The notes beneath the pieces were generated by a model, which was not told the origin of the DNA, made no database searches, and was given only the letters and a program-made list of their open reading frames with translations. From Lepus europaeus (Eukaryota > Chordata > Mammalia > Lagomorpha > Leporidae), in assembly GCF_033115175.1 (NCBI RefSeq), contig NC_084827.1, positions 150,963,701 through 151,027,700 on the forward strand: 64,000 nt of DNA, in the 5' to 3' direction. The position numbers were made by a program, and so were the translations under genes. The stretch's first letter is position 1. Each line of letters starts with the position of its first letter. Shown piece after piece: positions 46,305 through 59,639 of this stretch.

Positions 46305-48565
46305 TTCTCCCTTACAAAGAGCAAATGGTCATGGTGGTGAAAAATGCCTATTTGATCTACACAGTCTTGATGGGTGCCCCAACTTCAGTACATGTAACAT
46401 GGAAAATTCCATGCAAACATACTCTCTTGTAGCTTTGTTTGTCATCATTTCATTAGTTTTAAATACAGCGTGGGTGCATGTATAGCTATATTATGAGGCA
46501 GGATCTTTTTTTAAAAAAAAATATTAAGTTTAAGCCAGTCAGTAGTGATAGCTTTTAAAAGCTCAGATAAAATATTTAATGTTGGAGAAGGAATTGTGAA
46601 CCAGCTCATAATGGAAACGCCATTACCTACCAGGAACCTGAAAAATGTTGTTTCAGTTAAAAAGTTTTAACAATCTCCTCTTCTCAACCCCTAAGTGGAA
46701 GATGAGCTAGAAATACTAAATTATTTATCAATTCTACTAAACTCAGCTTTTCAGGAGACTCCATTAGCCCAGTGTTCCCGACTGGATACACAACCTCAGA
46801 TGACAGCTGTCACGAGGGTTATGGCGCTGTACTCCCCCAGGACATCCAGGTCACACTTGCAGATGACTGCCTGTTGAATTTGAATTTCAGTTATTTTTGC
46901 ACTTAAGAAGTTACCAAGCTTGCTTATTTGACCCACTAGTCGACAAGGAGATAAATACTGCTAGAAGGTAATACACAATTCTGCAACTTCCAGATGGAGA
47001 GAACACAGCAGTGAAAGTAGCAACCATTCAATATAAAGAGCAGATTCATTTAGTGTCCGGGCAAGCAACTCTGCTGTCTGGAGCAACCCTTGAATTTGTA
47101 TCGTAGTGCAAGAAAAAAATGTTCAAAAAGGCGGCAATGTTGGTAACATACACAAGTATTTAGACCTTTTTATACACAAAAATTATGTCTAAATAATAGA
47201 GCTTCAGTCTTCAGGAATATTCACTTGTATCAGCCAACTTATTTCCTTATGCCAAACAGGTTAGACTTACCACTGTGTCCTCTTACCATTTCAGCACAGT
47301 GAAGGTCGTCCCCCACCTAAAATGTTCAAGTTCATATGCTTTTGTAAGTCAGAGAAACAGAATAATAAGCCTTGTTTTAGATAATATCACAAAGCTATCC
47401 TACCCCTTCTTGCTCAAAGGTGTTTCCAGCTAAATGATTTTGGTCATGAGAATCACATTTTTCACCTAGTGCTGGAGTGACTGAAAGACCAGGGCCTGGG
47501 AGGCAGGTCTGTGGACTCTGGGTGTTTTCGCCACAGGCATCATGGAGTGTCTGGTAGGTCATCCCCGGGCTGCCGTGCGCGCACACTGCTGGCCTGCTCT
47601 GCAGATGTGCCAGCTTGTATTAGACACTTTCCTGAGCCTGCAGCGCCTACTGCTTCCTTCATGCTTTGCTAGAGCACAGACACAATTACTCAGCTTCCCC
47701 GTCACATCTGCCCCACTCCTTACCCCTTACTTCCTGTTCAGAGGCTAAGAAATGTCTGTGCCCACACAGCAAGTGCAACCACCAGAGCCACGTTTCTAAT
47801 GTCAACATTTCTATAAAGTGTCCTATCAGAGTCTCTTGACTAGGGGTGGAGGTCACTCACCACCGGGCCCACTTCCCTAAATCCAAAGAGGGCAAAGAAG
47901 GCTTGATCAAGCGCCGTGTTTCATGTGGCAAACACCTTTGCTGTTTTCTTCACATAATGACACCACTCCCAGGGGGACTCGCTCAGCAAGGAATGCTGGG
48001 GTAGGGCCACCGGTTGGATTCTCTCCCTTCATCCTTACTGATTCTTCCCCAGAATCCGCGTGCAGAGGGGAAGGATTTCAGAGTGTTCTTGACACTTCTG
48101 AGAATCTCCATCTCTCTCTTCCTGGCGTCTGAGGTTGCTGTTATTTGCATCTACCGTTTTGTACTCAGCACAGCCACCAGAATCTCTTGGCCTCTGATAG
48201 GCCATTTTTTGCCCACTTGGTTACCAAGTGTCTCCTGGAAATTTCCTCTCCCACCCCTCACCTAAGTCATTCCCTCCAACCTTTCGCCTTCTCCCTCCCT
48301 GCACAAACTGCTTCCAATAATCCTTTCCAAATAGTCTCTAATTCACAGCATCACAGAACAAACCGCCTCCTTCTCTCACCAAATAAACTGCTTTCAATAA
48401 GCTTCTCCCAGCCCCCTAAACAAATAACATCCCACAATCCACCTCCTACTAAAATATTGCTTTTCATAACCACCAGCCATTTGCTTCTTTTCTCCCCCTG
48501 AGGAAATAAACCATCTTCAACGTCCCTTCTTATTAGGGCTCAGAGATACTCCATTGAAATCACAA
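46305..48565. other. Unique DNA, no gene seen
   Basis: Mostly unique. 47.4-48.1 kb is somewhat GC-richer. Frames up to 118 codons (48145-48501) run through pyrimidine-rich low-complexity DNA and overlap others, so they are unsupported. Confidence 0.5.
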
Positions 48566-48569
48566 AATA

Positions 48570-48609
48570 CACATACACACAAACACACATGCACGCACAC
48601 ACACACACA
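48570..48609. repeat. (CA)n-rich tract
   Basis: Imperfect CA/CACG units. Confidence 0.9.
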
Positions 48610-48774
48610 ATCACCTCACAAACAACAGCGATCTACTACAACATTTTGCCTTCCCTTTCTCAGAAAAAGAAAACTTTTATGAGGTACAGAAGGATCCATT
48701 CGTGTCTTTTTTTGAGGATGTTTTTCCCCCAGTAAAATAAGCTCAGGAGAAAATACAGTAAGGCATTCCAAGGC

Positions 48775-48796
48775 CAAACACATTCTACTGTTTATT
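48775..48796 (-). terminator. Putative polyadenylation signal (AATAAA, minus strand)
   Basis: The hexamer on the minus strand (TTTATT at 48791-48796 on the plus strand) is followed 15-25 bases downstream by a TG/TTGG-rich stretch. That is the usual layout of a mammalian cleavage site. It is not part of any L1 tail. Confidence 0.35.
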
Positions 48797-51700
48797 ACAC
48801 ATATTACATTCTTAAATAAAAATGCGTCACATAACATTTTTTGCATAGATATCTTACAATATACCAATTTAAAAAAGAATTATGAAACAGACCAGTAACA
48901 AAAATAAATTTTTTCTTCATTAATAATTTTGTAACATTAACATACCACCATCATATAATACAAATAATAGTTTTAAATCTTAAGACTTTTGTACAGCAAA
49001 AAAACTTGACAAAGTAATATATTTATATATATATATAAAAAGCTTAAAAAAAATAAAATGTCAAAAAAAGGCATAACCGAGGGCTATAAGACTGGGTACT
49101 TCTGTGATATATTATAAATACCAGAGAAGGCCTGAGAGAATGTGACCGGGGAGGCAGGGTGAGGGATGGGGGCTGGGAGCAGGTCTCTCCAAACACACTT
49201 GTTAGACACATCTGGCAAAAAGAAAATGTATAGTGCAAAAATAAATTTCTTCAAGCAACTGTTAAGAGGATAATAGAGATCTGAACAAAAATGTGTGGCG
49301 GCCGGGAAATTGTATGGTGAGACTAGGAAGTGGAGGGGGTGTGTGGAAAGGGGCTGGGGTGGGGGGGTGGCGGGGAAGGTAAGGGGAGGCTTCAAAACAT
49401 TAAACATTTATTTTTGCCTCTGTGTTAGCAAGGAGATCTTGGCCATTAACAGGTGTATTTTTCCTCCCTGGAATGAAGCAGAAGTGAAAGGTAAGGAAAT
49501 TAAACCAAGGCTGGGTTTAGCTAGGAAATGCATGCTGGGGAGAAAAAAACAAAAAGGTTGAGAACCAGCCAATGAGCCCAAAAGCCTGCAGGACCCAGAT
49601 TTGCAGAGATCACTCTGCCTCCAGTCCATGGGCCTAGGATTCACATGTCCCCTCTCCCCACCCACAGTCCCTCCCCTCCATGTGGAACTCCCAGTGTGGT
49701 TTCCATAGACTGGCAATTATAAGCATCCATCCCCCCCAAAAGATATTAGGCACTGGTGGCTACTCCTCTTAAAACGTCAGTAGCCTGTTTTCCTTCCGCG
49801 AAGGTATAATAGGTACAGATGCGCACGTGTCTAGGTGCATGCACGCACACCACCCTCATTCGTCTGACGTGGGGTCCATTTTATGGCAGTAGACAGAAGC
49901 TGGAGTCAAAGCAATTTACGATTCCAAAGCTCACAGTTGAAAAAAAGTGTATAAACAGTCCCCAACAAAGAACGCATCACCCTTCCCTCGTGATCACTGA
50001 GGGGAGCCCTGTTGGAAAAAAAGTATCTTGTTCGGGGTATTTGTGGGGCGACGGCCTAGGATCTCTCTCCATTTTTGATACCTGTTTCCCGAGAACGTAT
50101 ACGCAAATGCAAAACACCTGAAGAATACAGTACTAGATCGGAAGGATGCACATAAGGAAGTTAATTGCAGCTTGATTTTTTCCCCCCTTTTCCAGGATCT
50201 TTTAGGAACCAACAGAGGAGATTTAGGAGAGTGTTAAATGCCAGAGAAAGCCCTGAGGCCTCAGGCGGTTAGTCACGGGATAGCACAGGTTTACAGGCAG
50301 GTGTTGCTTCTTCTGACACATTTCTGTCGTTCCAAAGATCCTCACTGAGGAAAATAGGCCATCAAAGAGGCATTGATGTCGACTCAGGCCAGGCCCTTAG
50401 TGTTCACATCGAGCTACCACCATGTTCGCCGAATTTTATCCCGGCACCCAGAATCCAAGTCGGCCCCCTCTGCCCTCACTCCCGTGCTTGGCAGATGCCG
50501 GTTCCGGAAAATGCAAGGGAAAGCTTCCAGGAGTCATTTCAACCAGGTTCTACTTAGGGAACTTTCGCTTGGCAATGTTCCGCGCGCAAAGCTGCGGCCA
50601 GAAATGCTGGCCTTGTGTGGTTTTCTGTTTATTTTTTTAAGAAAGAAACAAGCAACAAATTTTATTTTTCTAGTAAAATATGTGGCATCTCTCTGACTTA
50701 CCCTACCTTCTTCTTTTTCCTAAAAACAATTCATGCACTTACCACTATATTTTACATGGAATGAAGCGACTTCCATAGAGGAAATCATTGGAATCATCAA
50801 ACGTAATTATCAGGTTTGGTTGTTCTTGCAATCTGAGTTTCTTTCTTTTGGCTTTGCCACAGCATGCAGGAGTGAAGACCATAGGCATAGTACTCTGAGT
50901 GCACTGGACATGCCCGCCCCCAAAACCCCATTTATTTACCCTTCGATGCAAATAGACGTGGATAAGCTCAAAGTTTATCCCAAACTAAAGTCCTTTAAAA
51001 ATCTCCTCTGGCTTCAAAGAAGATTTTTTTAAAACTAGGAATCGGTTCTGCTAACATGCATGAGGTTGGCTGTCTTTTTTACCCTGTTATAATCAGGCTA
51101 TCAAAGATGTAGAAGGGCACAAGAGGTGCAGGTGGGGAGACGATGGCATTGAGAGGAGGCATTTGAAGGGTTTTGCAAGGGAAAGTGTGTGGAGAGGAGG
51201 ACATGGCTGGCATGGAGTTCATTCGGGGGTCTCCAAGATTTTTACAAAATGCAGCTTTGTCATAGAATCAGAACTTCTCTTTTTCTGGACGTGATACTCA
51301 TCACCACCAGGCATTAAGCTGGGGCCAATCACCCTTGAGTGGGGCAGGAGGCCAGTAGCTAGGAGCAGCAACTTAATTTCAGGCATCCACATCTCTGACT
51401 TACAGCCACGTGGTAGGAGAAAGAAGCAAAATTTGAAATAAAGAAAATGGTCAGCGGCTTAGAAACACTTTTCTACACATCACACTCTGAACCCTGGAAA
51501 AAGCGTGCTTGGGAGGACAACCACAGAAACACGATGCCAGGTTCTTCCTTGCAAGTTTGGGATCCCCTGGAATGCTAGGAGGTAACAATTTAAATGAGAA
51601 ATGGGTTTAATGTGTTTCAAATGTCCTCAAGCACTGTTTTAAATAACCAGTCCTTTGGGGGAGAGAGCTGTCTTCAGGCTGTTGACTCTGGAGGTTGCCA

Positions 51701-52191
51701 ATAACCATCTCTGCCATTTCAGAGATGATGAACATTTCTCATAAATCTAGTTCCAAAACAGTCGGGGCTACCCCTACCCCCACAGTTAGGACTGGTTACC
51801 ACAACAGGTGTCAGTCTGGGCTAGAGAACAGTTTCAAAGCCGTACGCTTAGCACCCACCAGATTCTGAGGCCAATTCTCACGGTCAACAGATAACGCTGA
51901 AGCAAGCAAGCACCATCATCGTGTTTCAGTGCACCCTGCTCTGAGAAAAGTCAGGAGCAGATTACAAAGGACCTCACTGATACAAAAGAGAGAAAAATTA
52001 CCAAACATTTCAGACACTGATGAGGATCAGAGGGCCTTTGTTCTGCCACGTCCAACAGAGACCACAGATGACAACAAGGGAGCAAACAAGCAATGATCAC
52101 TCTTCTGCATTCTTTTAAAAAAAAAAAAACTTTCTTTTTAATAGAGCCTTGCATTGGTCAGTTCAAAAATTAAATTAAGTATTATAAATCC

Positions 52192-52218
52192 TTAATAATA
52201 ATAATAATAATAATAATA
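52192..52218. repeat. (AAT)n microsatellite
   Basis: About eight to nine AAT units inside the candidate 3' UTR. Confidence 0.95.
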
Positions 52219-54711
52219 GCATTTTGAGAGGCAAGAGCAGCTCCAGCTTGGGAGAGAACATTTGTAAATCGTGGCAGCCATGGCTCAATGCCATCACTGG
52301 TATGTGCGTGCATTCCTGCTGGAGGCTGCTATGGGAAGGAAAAGAAAGGAACCAACAAAATTCGGGGTGTCTAAAGTTTCATCTAGTGCACTGACTGCAG
52401 GCGCTACAGTTTAATACAGCTGAGGTTCAAGGTTCCTCACACATCCTTCATCCAGAAAGGATGCACCACACATTCAAATAGAATCCCATGGTTTGCCCTG
52501 ATGGACTGGCCACAAAATGCACTCAAATGCAGTAGAGAACTACAAGATTGTCAGCAAGCAGTGCTCCAGAACTTGTTTCTAAGTCATTTCTATTTTTTTT
52601 TAATCTTTGGAATAAAACTGATTTTTTTAAATACCCTCCAACTAACATATACATAATTGCCTCCGGCAAATGGACAGATTTTTGTGTGTGAATATGTGTT
52701 TAGGATGTTTTTTCTTTTTTTAAAATTTTTTTTAATTTTTTTAAATTTTTAAATTTTTTTGGTCTAAATTGAAAAAAAAAAAAAAAGGAAAAAGAGCAAG
52801 AAAATTCTAAGGGCCAGACCTCGAAATGCCCCAAGTGTCCAACTGGCAGCTACAGCATTCTGATAAGGAGGTTCCATTACCCTCAGATGAGTAGTTTCAA
52901 CATTTCAGTGAAAACAAAGGTTGTAGAAAGCTGAAAACGCAAATGCCAAGGATCTTGAAGGTTGCTGTCATATATGTGTTTGTGTTTCTTATATTATGGT
53001 TTCCTTTTAAAGACTTCAGTTTTGCATCCCAAATATGTATGGGGTGACATTTTAACAGTCAATGAGTCAAACAGTCAGAGGAGGGCAGGAGGGGAGCCAG
53101 CTGGTGAGAAGGAGCAGCAGCCACGAGCGGACCAAACGCCATTTTTGATTTTTAGACTTGTCTTGAAGGGATGGTCCCAGAAGATACAAAATATACAATC
53201 TGTCCTAATAACCACCCCGCTTGCTTGCATAGGCCATATAATGGTCCTAAAGGCAGTCTTTGGAGTTGAGGCCAGTGCCAGCTAGCTAAGAATGCGGGTA
53301 GAGAGAGAGACCACTCGATGTGTGTGGGGGATGACAAGTGAGGAATGTGAGCCCCCATGGAATCAGCTTGCAGAGTGAATGCGAGGCCTCTGATGACCCC
53401 GGGTGTTCTAGGTCACAAGTCATGGTGGGCCTAGCCAAAAAGAAATTAGAAACACGTCTCTCCTTTTAGACAGACCATGAGAGAAACTCCTCAACCTTTT
53501 CCTTAAAGGTCAACCCTTCGTTCCCACAATGGCATTTTGAACTGTGTGTTTTGACAAGTGGGGTAATATGAGCTCAGTGGGTATGAAAGAGGAAGCTAGG
53601 ATGATGTTTTGTGAAGCCACTAGATTTGGGAGGCATCCTCAGTTTTCCCCATTCTTGGAAAGAGTGATATTTTTGGCTTTGTGTCAGGTCATAACCCAGA
53701 GTTAGATTAAATACGCAGCTGCCCTTTGAGACTAGCGACATCTATGCTGTAACTGGTTATAGGGTAGCAGTGACACACAGCACAGTGGGCGCTCACTGTG
53801 AGCTGAGGTCACCGTGCCTCAAGGAGGATGAGAGAACTGTGATGTCCCATCTGATTGGCTGCTTCGAGAGCTGGACATCCACGTGCCGAGAGAGAGTTCT
53901 GGAGAGGTTTAGTCCATGGAGAAAAGGTAAAACATTTAAGCTTCCAAATAAGCTTTTTCAAGTTTTCGTTAGCAAAAACAGAGATTAAAAAGAAAAAATC
54001 TAGCACTGGCAATAAGGTGAGGCTCAAGGGATATACTGTGATTTATCATCAAGGACTTTATTCTCTTGGCCACTTTGCAGTCATGCTAGAAGTTTCCAGA
54101 ATCCCTAGTGCATATGGTGTGCAAAAGTCAAAAAGTAAGAAAAGAAAACTCCTCCCTTGAGAGTGCAGTCTAGAGAAATGCAGGCCAGAAAGGTGTAAGG
54201 TGTAATTCCAGAGTCTGCCGCCCTAAGGCCGTTGGTATCGACTGGAAAGATCTCAGTGGTACTAAGAAGAACCAAAACCAATCAACAGTTCTGTGAGGAA
54301 GTCTGACGCACGGAATAGTAGGACTTTTCACACACAAAGGACAAATAAACCAAGAGTTAATTTTGGCTACCAAACTGCAATTTGGTTTTCTAGGTCATTT
54401 TCCCCCAACTATTTAAAAAGAAACATTAGTGCTACACATATGCAACTTTAAGACGGTGTGTTCTCCTATCAAGTTGCACTGAGAAGCAAGTTAAATAAGC
54501 CCCTCGTACTGCCGTCCACCTGCAGAGACGTCACATCCATTTTCTTTGATTTCCATTGGCAACAGCAGGAAATAATTCCAATAGTGCTGAAGTAAGCAGC
54601 CAGTCTGCCTTGCTGAGTTCACCTGGTTTCCTTCTTTTTTGTCTTCTACCATCTGGCTAGGGCAAGGCATAAAGAATAGACGTATATATTTCAATATAGT
54701 TGAGTGCATAA

Positions 54712-54771
54712 CAGTGTGTATGTGTGTGGGTCTGTGTGAGTGTGTATGGATGTGTGTGTGTGTGTGTGTAC
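54712..54771. repeat. (TG)n microsatellite
   Basis: Imperfect, then pure TG units. It marks the upper border of the repeat-poor block. Confidence 0.9.
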
Positions 54772-55064
54772 ACAGAGGTTTATAAGTGAGAACTTTCTTC
54801 TGAGAGGCAATGGGTCCCCTCCTGAAGTCCAGCCCCCTGCCTCACAGCATTCCTTCAGACATTGGCCGATGCCATGGCAACTCTGGCCTTTAGGGTTTTT
54901 AGATATGTCTCTTCATATGGAGGGCAAGATGGTCAGACCTGGAAAAACACCTAGAAAATACAAACAGCAACAAGGAAATTAGAGAGGTTCAAGGAAAGAT
55001 CTCAACTTCCATCACCCCTTAAAGAGAGGTAGTACATATGTATTGAGAAACTGGGTGACAAAAG

Positions 55065-55225
55065 GTAGCTCAGGGGTTAGACTGCTAGGGTTCAAACCCC
55101 AGTTCTTCTAATAGCTAAGTGACTCTGAGCACATTAACCTCTCTGCCTTAAATCCTCCTAAGTGTGAAACATTATAGTACCATTCGCATAGGGTGATTGT
55201 GGGGATTAAACCAGATGATACCATA
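55065..55225 (+). repeat. MIR element
   Basis: MIR order is clear: 'gttagactgctagggttcaaaccccagttc' (in pieces), 'agctaagtgactctgagcac', 'ttaacctctctgcctta' and 'catagggtgattgtggggattaaa'. Confidence 0.85.
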
Positions 55226-55229
55226 AAGT

Positions 55230-55808
55230 ACTTAGAAAAGCTACCCCACTCCTGGGAATACATCCAATAGAAATTAAATCAGCCGATGAAAGAGACACCT
55301 GCACTCCAATGTTTATAGCAGCTCAATTACAATAGCAAAGACACAGAATCAACCTATATAACCATAAAGTGATGACTGGATAAAGAAAATATGGCATATA
55401 TTTACATGTTGGAATATTACTCAGCCATAAAAAAGATGAAATCCTGACATTTCCAACAAAATGGATGGAACTAGAGACCATCATGCTAAGCGAAATAAGC
55501 CAGAGCCAGAATGTTTCCCCTTATTTGTGAAAGTCAATATATATGGAGCATAACAATTGTTTGGATTTCAAATCTTTGGGTATATGGTTATAAACATTGC
55601 TTCATTGAATCATACCATGTACATAATACATCCTTCTTCCCTCCACTGTGATCATCAAGGATCACTCACTTTTGTGATACTATTAGCTCTGTTTTCAAGA
55701 AGAATTAGTATATATGTGTATTATATAATATCTACATTTGAAGAGAATGTGGTAAAATGTTTAAAATGTTGAATTTTAAAACTGAAAAAACTTTTAAAAA
55801 CTTGGTAA
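55230..55808 (+). repeat. L1 ORF2 end / 3' region relic
   Basis: Standard late L1 ORF2 words: 'ccactcctgggaatacatcc', 'tttatagcagctcaattacaatagc', 'ggaatattactcagccat', 'aacaaaatggatggaactagagacc' and 'atgctaagcgaaataagcc', followed by a decayed 3' UTR. No intact frame. Confidence 0.9.
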
Positions 55809-55824
55809 TAAAAAAAGAATGTTG

Positions 55825-56180
55825 TGGCCGGCGCTGCGGCTCACTAGGTTAATCCTCCGCCTTGCGGCACCGGCACACCAGGTTCTAATCCCAGTCAGGG
55901 CACCGATCCTGTCCCGGTTGCCCCTCTTCCAGGCCAGCTCTCTGCTGTGGCCAGGGAGTGCAGTGGAGGATGGCCCAAGTCCTTGGGCCCTGCACCCCAT
56001 GGGAGACCAGGAGAAGCACCTGGCTCCTGCCATCGGATCAGCGCGGTGCGCCGGCCGCAGCGCGCCTACCGCGGCGGCCATTGGAGGGTGAACCAATGGC
56101 AACAGGAAGACCTTTCTCTCTGTCTCTCTCTCTCTCACTGTCCACTCTGCCTGTCAAAAATAAAAAATAAAAAAATAAAA
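55825..56180 (+). mobile_element. Young full-length CSINE with target-site duplication
   Basis: GC-rich, near-consensus C repeat: head 'ggccggcgctgcggctc', body 'gatcctgtcccggttgcccc', 'atcggatcagcgcggtgcg', CT run, 'ctgcctgtcaaaaataaa' and A-rich tail. It is flanked by aaaaaagaatgttg at 55811-55824 and 56181-56194, a perfect 14-bp duplication. Many CpG dinucleotides survive, which points to a recent insertion. Frames across it (90-114 codons, both strands) are SINE sequence. Confidence 0.97.
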
Positions 56181-56199
56181 AAAAAAGAATGTTGCCTGG

Positions 56200-57315
56200 A
56201 ATACAGCAAAATCTCAATGCATGTCAACTATTAGGATCATAATTCTAATTACCTAAGAAGACAAAAGTGTGAGTGCCTTTGGACATGAATCATGCCCAGA
56301 TCCTGTAAAGAATGAAAAAAAAAACAAAAACAAAAAACAAACAAACAAACAAAAACAGTAGCTAATATCATCAGTGGCTTCTGACATTCCAAACCCAGAT
56401 GTCAACCCTGAGCTTCACCATGCTCTGAACTTTTTAAGAAGCCCAGAAATGCTGCCTGTGATACCCAGAGGGCTAAGCAGATACACTGTATGCAAGTCAA
56501 GGGAAAGAATAGAAAAGGGTGCTCATGTTTGTTGAGTATGTTAGAATAGACACTGGGCTAGGGGGTTCCCCGGCATTACCCTAGTAACATCCCAGCAACC
56601 TTCCGTGATACGTGTGAGTGGTAAGGAAACCGGGGCTAAGACTGCTCATCTAGTAGGTGATAGAAGTGGGATTGAACCAGGCAGATATTCAAGCCACTCA
56701 TCTGAACTGTTTCTTGAAATCTGATGTCCGTAATTGAATGTCCTCCTCAGTGTCACAGTGGATGCAGTAGTGATCTTCCTTCCTCTTTCCTCTGACACCA
56801 GCAACTTGATATTCTCTTGGATAGCAAGCAACTCTTTGTGTTCTCAGATGCACAGAGCTGATCTTTCTCCCAAACTGAAGTTATGGCCATAGTCATCTGT
56901 TAAGTGACAGTCACATGACCCATAGAGGCCAATGAAAGGAAACCCTGGGATACCTGCTGAAATGACTCAAAGAGAGAAGCTCTCTTTTTACTGGGACTGC
57001 TAATAAATTAGCCTGGAGTAGCTGGTGTCCATACTGCCAATGTGGAAGAAAGTCTGCTTGAGAGGGAAGTCAGCAGAGAAAAAGGCAATCTGGGAAATGG
57101 AAAAGGAAAGAGTCCTAGTGACAACATCTGAGAACCTGAATACAGCCAAGCATAGACAAATCTAATTCTGTTCATAGTTACCTGAGCTGATAAATATTCT
57201 CTGAAGCTAATGATTCTGAGTCAGGTTTATGCATTTAATAACTAATAGCATGACATTTCCACATCCTTGCAGCTTATAACCTAAGTTTCTGGCTACAATG
57301 ATAGAATCTGCATGT
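56200..57315. other. Unique DNA with (CAAA)n and a MIR fragment
   Basis: A (CAAA)n run lies at 56311-56357. A MIR-like fragment (+) lies at about 56520-56695 ('gtaaggaaaccggggctaag', 'gtgggattgaaccaggcag'). No gene seen. Confidence 0.6.
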
Positions 57316-57328
57316 AAGACAGTAGTTA

Positions 57329-57646
57329 GGGCTAGCTTTGTGGCATAGCAGGTTAAGCTATCGCCTGCAGTGCCAGCATCCTATAAGGGTGCCAGTTCGA
57401 GTTCTGGCTGCTCCACTTCTGATCCAGCTCCTTGCTAATGTGCCTGAGAAAGCAACAGAGGATGGCTCAAGTGTGTGGGCCCCAGCACCCACATAGGAGA
57501 CCCCAAAGTAGCTCCTAGCTCCTAGCTTTGGCTTGGTCCAACTCCAGTCTTTGTGGCCATTTGGGGAGTGAACCAGCAGATGGAAGACAGCTCTCTACCT
57601 GTCTTTCTGCTTTTCAAATAAATAAAATAAATCTAAAAAAAAAAAA
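57329..57646 (+). mobile_element. CSINE with target-site duplication
   Basis: Plus-oriented, with the B-box-like 'ccagttcgagttctgg' at about 57391, a full body and an A13 tail. It is flanked by aagacag(t/c)agt at 57316-57326 and 57647-57657 (one mismatch). Confidence 0.95.
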
Positions 57647-57659
57647 AGACAGCAGTCAT

Positions 57660-59245
57660 TTTTGCTCTGGTATGAGCTCTCTGTCTGACTCTTTTTCCTA
57701 AAACAGGCCACTTTCTTACCAATGGTTAAGTTTTGAAGCTTCCCTCAAAGGCTGCAACACCCCACAGTCCAAAACTCTTGTAGGATATTAGAAAGCTAAC
57801 CCTTTCAGGTTATCAGGGTTTCCTGTTCAGAGCAGGATTTCCCTGTGTTTGTTCATTCTTAAAACAAACAAAAATCCACCCTTTCCCTAAACCCAACATT
57901 CTCTATGCCCTCTGTTTGTGCCTATTCCTGAAATAGGTAAATGTACAGGATAAAACTCCAAAGAAGTGAAACAGGACAAATGTTCAATGAAAAACACCTA
58001 AGAATGGGGAAAGTGTAGCAGAAAACAATCAAATTCTGTAACATCCTGTATAATCACAATTCTAGTTACACCCACTTACTTCAAGCCCTGATTTCGGATA
58101 AGCAAGCTCTTTGGAAAATACCTTAGAGATACCTCTAAATAGGATTTGATTTGCTATAAAACAATGATTAGTTTTCTTTAAAAGCCAGTACTTGATGTCT
58201 CTGGTATACAGAAAAAGCAATGTATTCTGTAGGGAATTTAGCATTTCACACGCACAACTCTGTCCTGTCCTAGGGCACAGCTCACTGCCTTCTTTCCTCC
58301 CTCCCTCTTGTCTTCCTTCCTTCTTTGTTCCTTGTGTCCCTTCTTCTTCCTTCATTCCAATGTCCTAGAGAAAGAAGATCCAAGTTGGGAAGTTCTCTTT
58401 GCAGGTGCTTCTTTTAAAACTGACATCCTTACAAGAACTCTATAAAAAGAGGTACCATTCTTATCCCAACTGAGATATCATCAGAAAGTAGCAAAGCCAG
58501 GATCTGAACCCAGAGAGTTTGACTCCACAGCCCATTAACTTAGCCTCTTCTGCTTTGTGGACTGAGAAGGAAGGAGAACAGAGCAATCAATTTAGAGTTG
58601 GGCAGAATGATGCCCAACCCCCAGGTGTAGACCTGTGATGATGGTATTGTTGCATGGCCAAGGGGAACTAAGGTTGTAGACAGAATTAATTTACTAATCA
58701 GTTGACCTTACAATAAGGAGATTATACTGGATGGGCAAGGTGCATTACAAGCATCATTAAAAATGGAAGAAATAATGTAAAGAGAGAACCAAGGAAATGA
58801 TGGCATGACAAGGACTGGGCCACTTTGTTGAAGGAGGAATTGCTAGGAATTCAGGGCAGGATTTCCAATGATTGCAGGCAGTCTCTAGAAGCTGGAAGAT
58901 GCAAGGAAATAGACTCTGCTCCTCCTTCCATAGCCTCTAGAGAAGAATGCAGTCATGATAGTACCATGACTTCAGCCCAGCGAGACCTATGCTGGACCAC
59001 CAGCCAACAGAATTATAAGATACTAAGTTTATGAAGCAAATAAATATGCTGCTAAAAATGTATGGCAATTGGTCATAGAAGCAATTAGAATTAATCCCGA
59101 GGCTAAGGTGGACAGACCTGAGTAGTTAGGATCTATGAGAAATCAACAAAGCTAGAATCTCACTAGCGGACAGAGCAGATGCTCGGAGCAGCAGTTAAGA
59201 CTGCCTGGCGGGGGTGGGGGTGGGTGGGTAGGAGTTGGAGTGGGA
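57660..59245. other. Unique DNA with a (CTTC)n tract and a MIR fragment
   Basis: A (CTTC/CCTT)n tract lies at 58283-58350. MIR-like words at 58425-58530 include 'gcaaagccaggatctgaacccag'. No gene seen. Confidence 0.6.
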
Positions 59246-59249
59246 AGGG

Positions 59250-59578
59250 CAGGAGCAGTGTTGTAGCACAGTGGGTTAAACTGCTCTTGTAGTACCCAGC
59301 ATCCCATGTGGGTGACAGCTCTACGTCCTGACTGCTCTACTTCCAATCCAGCTCCCTGCTATTGAGCTTGGGAAAGCAGTAGAAGATGACACAAGTGCTT
59401 GGGCCACTCCTGTGCATGTGAGAAATGTGAACAAAGTTCCAGGTTCCTAGCTCTGGCTCGCACAGCCTCAGCCATTGCAGCCATTTTGGAAGTGAACCAG
59501 TGGATGGAAGATCTCTCTTCTTCTCTTCTTCAAATAAATAAATAAATAAATAACAAAACAGAACAACAAAAAAAAAAG
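59250..59578 (+). mobile_element. CSINE
   Basis: Head 'gcaggagcagtgttgtagcac', then 'agtgggttaaactgc', 'cagcatcccatgtggg', 'tccaatccagctccctgct', 'gaagtgaaccagtggatgg' and an (AAAT)n plus A-rich tail. A G-rich stretch lies just upstream (59207-59240). Confidence 0.92.
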
Positions 59579-59639
59579 ACTGCTGGGGACATCTGAGTTG
59601 AGGTGTCTTCTCATTTTCAGCCTTCTTCTGGTGCATACG

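Larger units (their letters stand above)
48775..54700 (-). other. Candidate long minus-strand 3' UTR (gene unknown)
   Basis: About 6 kb without any L1, SINE or old LTR in a repeat-dense window. The low-coordinate end is a 280-base AT-rich block like many conserved 3' UTR ends. It carries a minus-strand AATAAA (TTTATT at 48791-48796), with a GT-rich element just beyond (TGTGTTTGG on the minus strand). Further minus-strand AATAAA words near 49407 and 50660 could be earlier sites. No coding exon with a stop codon could be assigned at the upper end. The 72-codon minus frame at 54491-54709 was not recognised. It could instead be ordinary constrained intergenic DNA. Confidence 0.3.

Noticed and set aside
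48145..48501. 118-codon plus-strand frame
   Set aside because: Runs through pyrimidine-rich low-complexity DNA giving Ser/Pro/Leu/Thr-rich translation; typical chance frame.
55794..56234. Frames of 70-114 codons on both strands, repeated at 60344-60735
   Set aside because: They are GC-rich CSINE sequence read through. The same peptides recur only because the SINE recurs.
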